Made by a program: the position numbers and the translations under genes. The notes under the pieces were generated by a model. That model searched no databases. It saw nothing but the letters and a program-made list of their open reading frames with translations, and had not been told where the DNA came from. From Bacillota bacterium (GTDB taxonomy: Bacteria > Bacillota > Clostridia > Christensenellales > Aristaeellaceae), in NCBI GenBank assembly GCA_023459275.1, contig JAEWVC010000010.1, forward strand, positions 1 to 20,989: DNA of 20,989 nucleotides. The letters are read 5' to 3'. Shown here piece by piece: positions 1-6,977 of the stretch (positions are counted from its first letter, which is position 1; each line of letters starts with the position of its first letter).

Positions 1-470
1 GTTTGGAGGTCAGCCCCCAGCCCGACCCGGTATGGGACAAGACGACAGACAGCGACAGCTGGACATACGGATATACAGGCCTGCCCAGATACAAAAAGGG
101 CACCGCGGAGGAAATCCTCTACTCCGTGCGGGAGGCGCCGGCGGCGGGCTATACGCCCAGCGGTACGGACCCGGCCACAGGAGATACGGATGAAGACGGC
201 AACGTAACGGATGCGGATTTTTCCAATACGCTGATTACCGTGTCCATCGCGGGGGCCAAGGCCTGGGAGGATGCTTCCAATCTGTACGGCACGCGGCCCA
301 CGGACATCGCCCTGACGCTGCTGGCGGACGGTTTGGAGGTAAGCCCCCAGCCTGACCCGGTATGGGACAAAACATCCGATACCGACAATTGGGCCTACCA
401 ATACACAGGCCTGCCCAGGTACAAAAAGGGCACCGCGGAGGAAGTCCTCTACTCCGTTCTGGAAACGCCG
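1..470 (+). repeat. 330-bp direct repeat within the Cna-B gene
   Basis: Positions 1-140 and 331-470 align without gaps at a 330-bp (110-codon) offset. Stretches such as GTTTGGAGGT, CCCGGTATGGGACAA and the segment from about 77 to 125 are nearly unchanged, while short patches around 45-75 (375-405) differ. The offset is an exact number of codons, so the repeat is a duplicated protein domain. More copies probably lie upstream of the window. Confidence 0.85.
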
Positions 471-1457
471 GTGGACTTTTACCATCCAGTTGCTGCTCAG
501 GCCGGCCAGGCGGACAATCTTGGAAACGTGACGGAGGCCAACTTTACCAATAAATTGATCCGACGCCTGATGATTGACAACATCACACAAAATCCGCTGA
601 CCGCTGCAACGGACACTGGCGGTTTTGTGGCGGTGGAAGGCGCGCCCGATACGATGCGGGATGCGGACCCTTATCGGGACAACGCCACACTGGTGCGCTG
701 GGAAGCTGAGGAATACTGGGAGAACAACCCTACTTTCACCGTGCGCTATCTGCCCTTTGGCGCAGATCCCGGCAGTGGATGGCTTAGCGTCACCATGCCC
801 ACGAACGATTTGACTGCCCTTAGGAGCATCCCGTATTTTGCCAACGCAACCCTCACGGAAAGCAGCGGGATTTACACCCTCCGGCTGGCAGAAGGCTACC
901 GCGGCATGCCCTTCCTGACGGAGGTCAAGGTCGGCTTTTATCCCACTCTGGCGGTGGAGAACACCGCTCCCGGCGACCAGGGCGGACAGGTTTCCATCGT
1001 CACAAAAAGCACGGCAAAGGACGGGCGTTATCCTACTGTAACTGCCTACGGCGAGGCCAGGAGCGGCTATGCCATTGATTTGCGGCATCTGCAGCTCAGC
1101 CTGCCTAACGGCGTGAGTGATGTCTACTCGGCAAACAGGACCGCCGTTTCCATCCGCCCATCCGGCGGCTCCTTCTCAGCGGCGATTACAGTTCCGCTGG
1201 CCGGCCGGGAGCAAGAGATTGCCATCACTGGCAACGTGGAGGTGCTGGCCCGGGACGATGAAGGCCGTCCCACAAAGATCGCAGTCACGCTGAACGATTT
1301 GCCCGTCTCCTTGGATATTGGCATCCCCTTTGGCCGTGCCGAAAGCATCCCTGTCACAGGTGATCCTATTCCCTGGGTGATAGCCGGATTTGCGCTGAGC
1401 GGCCTGGTTTTGATCCTTTTCCGGCGTAAGCGGAGCAATCGGAAGGCTTCCCGGTAG
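3..1457 (+). CDS. Cna-B repeat, sortase-anchored surface protein (5' end outside window)
   Basis: C-terminal 484 codons of a cell-wall surface protein. The frame is open from the window edge. The TTG at position 3 is an internal Leu codon, because the same DNA recurs 330 bp later in mid-domain, so the true start lies upstream. Residues 1-50 are the end of one Cna-B domain and about 75-185 form a complete one (GAKAWED, TRPTDIALTLLADG, WAYQYTGLPRY, YSVLETPV). Lys in AKAWED and Glu in VLETP fit the usual intramolecular isopeptide partners. Residues 190-440 are a beta-rich stalk region I do not recognise. The end is a sorting signal: IPVTGD (nt 1347-1364), a hydrophobic segment, then RRKRSNRK. 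Known for the family: a sortase cleaves between Thr and Gly and links the protein to peptidoglycan. Adhesin or pilus role is inference. The class is confident; the ligand is unknown. Confidence 0.88.
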   Translation: MEVSPQPDPVWDKTTDSDSWTYGYTGLPRYKKGTAEEILYSVREAPAAGYTPSGTDPATGDTDEDGNVTDADFSNTLITVSIAGAKAWEDASNLYGTRPTDIALTLLADGLEVSPQPDPVWDKTSDTDNWAYQYTGLPRYKKGTAEEVLYSVLETPVDFYHPVAAQAGQADNLGNVTEANFTNKLIRRLMIDNITQNPLTAATDTGGFVAVEGAPDTMRDADPYRDNATLVRWEAEEYWENNPTFTVRYLPFGADPGSGWLSVTMPTNDLTALRSIPYFANATLTESSGIYTLRLAEGYRGMPFLTEVKVGFYPTLAVENTAPGDQGGQVSIVTKSTAKDGRYPTVTAYGEARSGYAIDLRHLQLSLPNGVSDVYSANRTAVSIRPSGGSFSAAITVPLAGREQEIAITGNVEVLARDDEGRPTKIAVTLNDLPVSLDIGIPFGRAESIPVTGDPIPWVIAGFALSGLVLILFRRKRSNRKASR

Positions 1458-1509
1458 CAGGCGGCGAGGCCTCGGGAGGCCGTAAAACAGGCCCTGGAAT
1501 ACTTCAAAA

Positions 1510-1764
1510 TAAAGGCTGCAGGCTATCGACAAAGTGGCTATGCCACTTTGTCGAGGTTTTCCCTCGCTGCACTGCACGACGGCTGCGCCATCGTGCGGCC
1601 GCTTGCTCGGGCAAGGTAGGAATTTCTTCGAAATTCCCGCGAAAATCACCGCACATGTCGCTGATTTTCGTTCTGCAATCGGAGGACCGTAGTCCTCCGA
1701 TACCTCCTAAGGGTTTGTTGATGGTCTGAGGCTGCAGGCTTTGTAGAAGCACCTGCAGCCTTTA
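1510..1764. repeat. Chained-hairpin element with 13-bp inverted ends
   Basis: The outer ends TAAAGGCTGCAGG (1510-1522) and CCTGCAGCCTTTA (1752-1764) are perfect inverted repeats. Inside lie six hairpins in series: 1527-1538/1542-1553 (12 bp, loop TAT), 1574-1579/1591-1596 with an inner GGC/GCC pair, 1602-1606/1611-1615, 1619-1626/1630-1637 (8 bp, loop TTC), 1640-1648/1662-1670 (9 bp) and 1679-1687/1692-1700 (9 bp, loop CGTA). An 11-bp direct repeat GGCTGCAGGCT occurs at 1514 and 1730. There is no coding signal. It resembles a non-autonomous mobile repeat or a structured RNA. The last arm pair (1729-1738/1752-1761) followed by T-rich sequence may also terminate the upstream surface-protein transcript. 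Confidence 0.75.
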
Positions 1765-2179
1765 CTTTGTTCCCTTCAGCGCAGGGAGATTGCCCGCGGA
1801 GCTGATGCGGGCAAAAGCATCAGGGTTTACTTCCAAAAAGATAGAGATGGCTGGAAGAAGCGCCGCCGTATAAAAGCGGAGGCCACTTGGAAAATACAGA
1901 CGGGAAAGCCATACGCGGCAGCGGTGCCCCCGGAGAAGAACGGTGCCTTGCCTCTGCTTATTGCTCTGCCAAATAAAGACTGCGCCAAAGCGGCGGAAGA
2001 TTTTTGCGCAGAGCAAGGAGCAGAACCGAAGGAATAGCGGCGCTATTCCAAGGCCTGGCGACGCGCAAGATATAGGTGGAAGAGCAATAGTATGATTGCC
2101 CATCCAGCTTTTTGGGTTTTGATACCTTCATTAGCAGAAGCGTCCCGGCTTCATACCGGCATACACCCAATTGCCTATA

Positions 2180-2208
2180 TCGACAAAACGATTAGAAATA
2201 TAGATAAT
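2180..2208 (+). promoter_or_regulatory. Candidate sigma-A promoter
   Basis: TCGACA (2180-2185) and GATAAT (2203-2208) are each one base off consensus, with a 17-bp spacer. Transcription would start near 2215, inside the palindrome at 2212-2229. Nothing longer than an 11-codon frame follows on this strand, so it may be an orphan left by a deletion. Confidence 0.45.
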
Positions 2209-2211
2209 ATG

Positions 2212-2229
2212 CCTATTCACGTGAATAGG
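2212..2229. promoter_or_regulatory. 18-bp perfect palindrome, candidate operator
   Basis: CCTATTCACGTGAATAGG reads the same on both strands with no loop, which suits a dimeric DNA-binding protein better than an RNA hairpin. It covers the predicted transcription start of the promoter at 2180-2208, a usual place for a repressor site. The cognate regulator is not identifiable. Confidence 0.45.
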
Positions 2230-2241
2230 AGCGGTTTATTT

Positions 2242-2277
2242 ATGCGGGAATTGAATCAATTTGTTTCTCAATCCTAA
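2242..2277 (+). other. 11-codon reading frame behind promoter and operator
   Basis: ATG at 2242 follows AGGAG (2228-2232) by about 9 nt and opens a frame MRELNQFVSQS before TAA. It is either a leader peptide or the 5' stump of a deleted gene. No downstream frame continues it. Confidence 0.25.
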
Positions 2278-2341
2278 AGATTTGTCAACAGGGGACCTCT
2301 TCAGCATGCCGGCAGGATGGGACGCCATGGCTGCGAGGCGC

Positions 2342-3292
2342 CTATTGACCGCCTGCCCGCATGGCCAGCGAGAGGGCGGCGTAATCGCCGATCTCCTCAC
2401 CAAGTCTTGCGGGCAAAACAGTGCACGCGTCCGCTGAATCGCTTAGTGCCTCAGCTTTCAGCGCTTCCTCCATGGCCGGCCGCAACAGGTCCGCACATCT
2501 TGTGTAAATAGAACCGATGACGATGCATTCCGGATTCAGGACATCTATGAGCAGCGCAAGCCCTTTTCCAAGCATGTGCCCGCACAGGGAGAATACCTCC
2601 AGGGCTGCCGCATCCCCCGTCCGGGCGGCTTCGGCCACCGTTTTGGCGGTCATTTCATGCGCATCCCAGTAGGCGGGCGTGATTCCCCTTTGCAGATATC
2701 CCAAGCCGACGGTTCTGGCAAGCTGGGAAAGCCCGCCCCCGGAGCAGAAGCCCTCGAAGGACCCCTGCTTTCCATAGCCGCTGGGGCCAAAATCGCGAAG
2801 GCGCCAGTGGCCTACCTCCCCCGCGTTGCCCAGATTCCCCCGGTACAAATTGCCGTTCAAGATCAGCCCCGCGCCCATGCCTGTGCCAAAGGTCAAAAAA
2901 ACCATATTCGTAAATCCCTTGCCTGCGCCCCACCGCCACTCGGCCAGGGCGCAGGCATTCGCGTCGTTTTCCAGCATGGCGGGGGCCCCAAGCGCATCGG
3001 AAGCCCACTTCGTCAGGGAAACGCCGGACCAGCCCGGAAGGTTGGGAGGGTTAAGGAGCATGCCGTTTTTGGCGTCCATGGGGTTGCCCGCGCTGATGCC
3101 TATGCCCAGGACCCGTTCCTCTCCGCACTCCGCACGGGCCAGGCTGCACAGGCGGCCCATGGCTTCTTCCTGGGACGCCGGCGTGGGAAAGGCTTTCCTT
3201 GCCAAGATGCGGGGCTGGTTTCCCGTATCCTGCCCGATGACTACCGCACACTTCGTGCCGCCGATGTCAAAACCGGCATATAGGCCGCTCAT
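2342..3292 (-). CDS. ROK-family sugar kinase without the zinc-cysteine motif
   Basis: 316-residue cytoplasmic kinase, predicted to phosphorylate a hexose or amino sugar with ATP. The phosphate loop DIGGTK is at 9-14, the catalytic-base segment LENDANACA has Asp110, the second ATP segment FGTGMGAG is at 135-142, and GEVGHW (159-163) supplies Glu159 and His162. The normal ROK C-x-C-G-x2-G-C motif reads S-G-Y-G-K-Q-G-S at 171-178, so all three cysteines are replaced (S171, Y173, S178). The start chosen is ATG at 3292, preceded by GGAGGTGGAAGC; a 16-codon upstream extension lacks support. The ATG overlaps the stop of the upstream SIS gene (ATGA), implying translational coupling. Substrate is unknown; the pairing suggests it acts on the same phosphosugar route as the isomerase. 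Confidence 0.85.
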   Translation of the reverse strand: MSGLYAGFDIGGTKCAVVIGQDTGNQPRILARKAFPTPASQEEAMGRLCSLARAECGEERVLGIGISAGNPMDAKNGMLLNPPNLPGWSGVSLTKWASDALGAPAMLENDANACALAEWRWGAGKGFTNMVFLTFGTGMGAGLILNGNLYRGNLGNAGEVGHWRLRDFGPSGYGKQGSFEGFCSGGGLSQLARTVGLGYLQRGITPAYWDAHEMTAKTVAEAARTGDAAALEVFSLCGHMLGKGLALLIDVLNPECIVIGSIYTRCADLLRPAMEEALKAEALSDSADACTVLPARLGEEIGDYAALSLAMRAGGQ

Positions 3293-3936
3293 GCTTCCAC
3301 CTCCCCAAAAAAGGCTTCTTCCAGCATCGCGCACAGGCAATGGTAGACCGGGAGGTGCAGTTCCTGCACCAGGAAGGTTTCCGTCTCCGGCACATCAAGC
3401 AGCAGATCACAAAAAGCAGCCAGCTTTCCGCCCCCCGCGCCGGTCAGCCCGATGACCTTGGCTCCCCGCGCCTTGGCGGCCAGGGCGGCAAGGCGGACAT
3501 TCGCCGCGTTCCCGGAGGTGGTAATGCCAAGGAACACATCCTGCGGCCCCGCATAGGCAAAAGCCTGCTGGGCATAGGCCATCAGGGGATCCACGTCGTT
3601 GCCAAAGGCGCTGTTCAGGCCCGGCAGGCCTGTAAGCACAAGCGCCGGGAGTGCGCGCTGCAGCTTGCCCGCCAGCGCCCTTCCCTCTTCGCCCAGGGCG
3701 GCCAGCGCCGCCTGCCCGGCGGAGGGCAGGGGACGGCGCAGCAAAAACCCCTTCATCAGTTCCCCAGCGATGTGTTCGCAATCGCAGGCGCTGCCGCCGT
3801 TGCCGCACAAGAGCAGCTTGCCGTTGTTTTGATAGCAGCGCACAAGCATAGAAAACGCAAGCGCGATTTTTTCCCGCATCGCATCAAGCTGCGGATAGCG
3901 GGCCACAAGGCCGCTTACATTAAGGAGCGGTTCCAT
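3289..3936 (-). CDS. GmhA-like SIS-domain phosphosugar isomerase
   Basis: 215-residue SIS protein of the sedoheptulose-7-phosphate isomerase (GmhA) type. CGNGGSACDCEHIAGEL (44-60), FGNDVDP (111-117), GITTSGNA (137-144) and QELHLPVYH (191-199) are family signatures. His55, Glu59, Gln191 and His199 keep the spacing of the four active-site residues of E. coli GmhA (H61, E65, Q172, H180). The start is ATG at 3936 behind GGAGGAAACAGT; a 28-codon longer frame lacks a better site. It overlaps the ROK kinase by 4 bp. No heptose kinase or nucleotidyltransferase follows, so a role in ordinary ADP-heptose synthesis is uncertain; sugar salvage with the kinase is an alternative. Family is sure, substrate is not. 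Confidence 0.85.
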   Translation of the reverse strand: MEPLLNVSGLVARYPQLDAMREKIALAFSMLVRCYQNNGKLLLCGNGGSACDCEHIAGELMKGFLLRRPLPSAGQAALAALGEEGRALAGKLQRALPALVLTGLPGLNSAFGNDVDPLMAYAQQAFAYAGPQDVFLGITTSGNAANVRLAALAAKARGAKVIGLTGAGGGKLAAFCDLLLDVPETETFLVQELHLPVYHCLCAMLEEAFFGEVEA

Positions 3937-4020
3937 ACTGTTTCCTCCATTATAGCTGTTGAATGATCTGAATCCATTGTAGCACTTTTTCAAGGCCATA
4001 GGGAGGAAAGCCCGAAACAT

Positions 4021-4293
4021 AATGATTACGCTATTCCCCGCCTGGCTGATATGACTGCCAGCTGGACGGTGAATTTCATCCGCAGCGATATACTAGCTGA
4101 GCTGGGCATGGAGGTTCCTACCACCCTTGATGAGGTGGAAGCCGTGTTCGAGGCTTACAAGGCCAAGTATCCATCCAACGATCCGCCGGTATTGGACAAC
4201 GCTGTCACCGACGGCAATTTGCTGGGCGTTTCCTCCGCTGTCCCGCGCACCAAATTACTGAAAGGCTATAAAGTGTTGTTCCCGAACGACTGA
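4021..4293 (+). pseudogene. Fragment of an ABC sugar solute-binding protein
   Basis: An open stretch reads NDYAIPRLADMTASWTVNF, then RSDILAELGMEVPTTLDEVEAVF, ending in GYKVLFPND. This matches the middle of long extracellular sugar-binding lipoproteins of the LipO/YtcQ type (usually about 500 residues), where this stretch lies roughly a quarter to a third of the way in. There is no signal peptide, no ribosome binding site before the internal ATG at 4051, and no continuation on either side. I read it as a decayed internal piece. It faces away from the SIS gene and touches its upstream region, so a deletion or insertion boundary lies near 4000-4020. Confidence 0.65.
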
Positions 4294-4554
4294 ACGGGGC
4301 TGCCGCGCCAAGCGAATTGTTATTCAACGCGAAGGATTTCGTGTCTGCGGAGGCGGCCAATGGGCTTTCCGGCCCTCCCTTTCGCTTTCCGCTTCCACCT
4401 GGCCCTTTTCCGCCACAGGCGGCTGGGCTCCGGAGCCTTTGGAAACCTTCGGAGGCCATCTCCATGCATAACAATGCAATTATGCGGCTGTGCGACAGCC
4501 CCGTGTGAGGTGCCAGTTGGTTGGCTGACAGCCAATTTCCTGCTTGGTTCAGTT
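4294..4554. other. Non-coding stretch with two small dyads
   Basis: No gene seen. Two short inverted repeats occur: GGCTGT-GCG-ACAGCC (4486-4500) and TTGGCTG-A-CAGCCAA (4521-4535). Both lie downstream of the GH88 stop on the minus strand and could help end that transcript, but neither is followed by a T-run on that strand. Confidence 0.45.
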
Positions 4555-5706
4555 TCAGCCAAGGGAGGCAGCCTGCCAAAATGAAAGCTTTTCTCCTTTC
4601 AGCTTCCCCATTGCCTCAATAAAAAAGTAATCGCCATATATAATGGGTATATGATGATCACCATTGTGGTACGAAGCTGTGCATCTGTGCAATATGGCGG
4701 GATTGGAAAGGCGCCAATCGGCGCAAGCCGAATCAGCTGCTTGAAGCAGACGGATAGCAGCTTTGGCATACAGATCACTTTCCGCCTCCGGCACCAGCCC
4801 GGCCAGCTCAAGCAGCCCGCAAGCCGCGATAACGCCGGCGGATGAATCGCGGATATCAGGTTCCCCGGGTTGACGGAAATCACACCTTGGGACCCAGTCC
4901 TCTTGTACGCAGGCTATGAAATAGTGGGCAATGCGCTTGGCGGTGTCAAGATACTCCTGCTTGCCGGTATGAATATGGCTGAGGGCAAAGCCATAAATTG
5001 CCCAGGCCTGTCCCCGGCTCCAACTTGAGCCAGGCGCATATCCCTGCCCCGCAGGCGTCCCTAGCACATGCATGGTATCCGGGTCGAACATAACAATATG
5101 GTGAACGGACCCGTCTGGCCGAACAAAGAATTGCTGCGTAGTATCCGCATGAGCCGTTGCCATTTTGCGGTACCGCGGGTCGCCGGTATAAGCACTTGCC
5201 CAATACAGAAGAGGAATGTTCATCATGCAATCGATAATCGCCCAGCCGGCGCGGCCGCCGTTCCATGCCCTGATAAAGCCCAGGGGGTTGAACCGCGCCG
5301 CCAGCAGGTTTGCCGCCAGCAGGAGGCGCTTGCGGCTTTGCTCGCTGCCTGTCAGCCTGAAATTCACTCCCGATGTAATAAGCCATAAAAATCCCACATC
5401 ATGGCTCAGGCGTTCAAAATCATTCAGCGCCACATCCAGCGCATTCTCTGCACGGATCGCCTCTTCCTTATATATTTCATCTCCCGTATGCAAGTACATC
5501 TGCCACATGGCTGCTGGCCAAAAACCATTGCTCCACCAGCATATCCCATCCATAGGCCCTTCTTGCCATTCGCCATTTTGAGCCGTGTATGGGATATAGT
5601 CGTTTTCCCTTGCTTTTTGTACCGCATAGGGCATTTTGGATGTCAGGTGATCCCAAACCTCTTCGATCCATGATTGATTTGCGATGATTTCATCCTGCAG
5701 CGGCAC
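4555..5706 (-). CDS. GH88 unsaturated glucuronyl hydrolase
   Basis: 383-residue cytoplasmic glycosidase of family GH88. Known for the family: it hydrates the 4,5-double bond of a terminal unsaturated uronic acid left by polysaccharide lyases, releasing a keto sugar and the rest of the oligosaccharide. SHDVGF (101-106) and AIIDCMMN (156-163) supply the two key aspartates, Asp103 and Asp159. AHADTT (185-190), FVRPDGSVHH, TPAGQGYAPGSSWSRGQAWA (217-236) and DSSAGVIAACGLLEL are also typical. GTG at 5706 is the start because AGGAGG precedes it by 8 nt; an ATG 7 nt upstream is out of frame and closes after six codons. No signal peptide, so substrate must first be imported. Last gene of the operon. 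Unsaturated galacturonyl (GH105-like) activity is less likely but not excluded. Confidence 0.88.
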   Translation of the reverse strand: MPLQDEIIANQSWIEEVWDHLTSKMPYAVQKARENDYIPYTAQNGEWQEGPMDGICWWSNGFWPAAMWQMYLHTGDEIYKEEAIRAENALDVALNDFERLSHDVGFLWLITSGVNFRLTGSEQSRKRLLLAANLLAARFNPLGFIRAWNGGRAGWAIIDCMMNIPLLYWASAYTGDPRYRKMATAHADTTQQFFVRPDGSVHHIVMFDPDTMHVLGTPAGQGYAPGSSWSRGQAWAIYGFALSHIHTGKQEYLDTAKRIAHYFIACVQEDWVPRCDFRQPGEPDIRDSSAGVIAACGLLELAGLVPEAESDLYAKAAIRLLQAADSACADWRLSNPAILHRCTASYHNGDHHIPIIYGDYFFIEAMGKLKGEKLSFWQAASLG

Positions 5707-5770
5707 TTGTCATACCTCCTTGCCGATTAAACAATGCATGCCTTGCCATACATTCATGATTCATCATGCT

Positions 5771-5797
5771 CCTGCCGCTGTCAAAATGGCCGGCAGG
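5771..5797. other. Intercistronic hairpin between QueG-like gene and GH88
   Basis: CCTGCCG (5771-5777) pairs with CGGCAGG (5791-5797) around a 13-nt loop, within the 110-bp gap between the two genes. There is no T-run, so it is more likely an RNA processing or stability element than a terminator. A TTGACA-like hexamer on the minus strand (5779-5784) has no good -10 partner. Confidence 0.35.
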
Positions 5798-5816
5798 GTG
5801 CGGTTGCAATGCATGT

Positions 5817-6971
5817 TTAGTGAACGCCGTTGAGGGCATTGCCTATTTCTTCGAGAATCTCGGGTTCAGTGCGTACAGCGGCAGCCTTCTTCAATGCGGC
5901 AATGGAATCATCACCGCTGATCATGCCAAGGGCCCAGGCAGCCATCTGCGCGTTCAGCCGCTCTTTTGACGTGAGAAGGCACTCGCTGAGGACCGGAATG
6001 GCGGCTGGATCCTTTTGCTGCCCCAGAGCCAGGATGGCATTTTGCCGTATGTGGTTTTTCCCATACTTATAGGTCCCGGCTGCAAGTAGCCATTCCAATT
6101 CCTGGTCATCAGCAAGAACCAGAGGGATCAGCTTTGGACTATCGGGCTTGTTGAAATCAGGAAATACTTTGATGTATGCGGGAATGGACTCCCGCGGGAT
6201 AAGATGGCGGTTTCGGGGGCAGACCTCCAGGCACTTGCCGGTACGCATGAGATAGCTATCCGTCTTGCCCCAGTATTCCCGCGGCAAGCCGTCCTTTTTG
6301 GCGTCCCCGGCCCCCTGCAGCAGCTGGTGCAGGCAGATATCGTAATCATATGCGCCATCCATATGCATGGCGCCGGTAGGGCATGAATCAACACAAATAT
6401 GACACTTGCCGCACCTGTCTTTTACGAAATCGTAATCTACCCTGTCCGAATGAAGCCTTGCATTGGTCACCACGCAGCTCATGCGGATATAGGAACCAAA
6501 TTCCTTTGTGAACAGAAAATGGTTCCTGCCGATCTCACCAATACCCGCCATTGCGGCAATCGTGCGGTAAGGCAGATCGTTGGTATAGACAGCTTCATAG
6601 CCCCTTTCCTTCAAAAAGTCGATAACCACTGCGGCCATCTGCCCGCTCATATAATGGTACAAGCGCGTCCATGGCCCCGTCTTTCCCCGTGGGCAGCCAG
6701 GCGTTGACGGAACGATATAATCAACACCGTATGTATATGTACCAAGAAGGATGACCGAACAGGCGCCGGGCATCACAACCCGCGGATCAAACATATCGGG
6801 CTCGGTTTCGGTATGGATGCCTTGCCCGCAGCGGTATGCCCGGTATTTTGACCTAAGATATGTTTTGGTATGTATGGGGCCGGCGTCCAATACGCCAACA
6901 AGATCAACGCCCCAGCGTTTGGCATGCGCTTTCATTTCAGACGTCAGTACATCATCATTCATATTTTCCAT
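5817..6971 (-). CDS. QueG-like double [4Fe-4S] cluster protein with C-terminal HEAT repeats
   Basis: 384-residue relative of epoxyqueuosine reductase (QueG), whose known members are cobalamin- and iron-sulfur-dependent reductases. GIGEIGRNHFLFTKEFGSYI (143-162) matches the QueG core G-x-G-x-I-G-x-N-x-x-L. CGKCHICVDSCPTGA (187-201) is the first cluster motif. The second has C213 and C247-LEV-C251-PRN, but QueG normally reads C-x2-C-x3-C here and the first cysteine is Thr244. Residues from about 300 form HEAT-like helices, as in QueG. The start chosen is ATG at 6971, 7 nt after AGGGTG; an upstream TTG at 6977 is possible. It immediately follows the MalG-type permease. Placement in a sugar operon with GH88 argues for a paralogue acting on a sugar-related or other substrate rather than tRNA; that is inference. 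Confidence 0.75.
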   Translation of the reverse strand: MENMNDDVLTSEMKAHAKRWGVDLVGVLDAGPIHTKTYLRSKYRAYRCGQGIHTETEPDMFDPRVVMPGACSVILLGTYTYGVDYIVPSTPGCPRGKTGPWTRLYHYMSGQMAAVVIDFLKERGYEAVYTNDLPYRTIAAMAGIGEIGRNHFLFTKEFGSYIRMSCVVTNARLHSDRVDYDFVKDRCGKCHICVDSCPTGAMHMDGAYDYDICLHQLLQGAGDAKKDGLPREYWGKTDSYLMRTGKCLEVCPRNRHLIPRESIPAYIKVFPDFNKPDSPKLIPLVLADDQELEWLLAAGTYKYGKNHIRQNAILALGQQKDPAAIPVLSECLLTSKERLNAQMAAWALGMISGDDSIAALKKAAAVRTEPEILEEIGNALNGVH

Positions 6972-6977
6972 CTGCAA

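Larger units (their letters stand above)
1765..2341. other. Gene-poor interval, possible remnants only
   Basis: About 580 bp with no gene I can support. Both strands carry a weak open frame over 1765-2100. The plus frame ending near 2037 has no ATG and reads as a basic stretch followed by ALPLLIALPNKDCAKAAEDF. The minus frame from 2103 has no ribosome binding site. Either could be a decayed gene end; neither matches a family I know. The right half holds the candidate promoter, palindrome and short frame listed separately. Confidence 0.5.

Noticed and set aside
1504..1752. 82-codon minus-strand frame over the hairpin element
   Set aside because: It runs through inverted-repeat DNA with no ribosome binding site and no family match.
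1762..2103. 113-codon minus-strand frame
   Set aside because: No ribosome binding site or recognisable domain; a competing open frame exists on the other strand.
2576..3283. Long plus-strand frame opposite the ROK kinase
   Set aside because: Antisense shadow of a well-supported kinase in GC-rich DNA.
4360..4584. Small plus-strand frame downstream of the binding-protein fragment
   Set aside because: No ribosome binding site, composition like the antisense frames, and it overlaps the end of the GH88 gene.
5817..6971. Plain housekeeping queG annotation
   Set aside because: The operon context and the missing second-cluster cysteine argue against simple assignment, so no gene symbol was given.
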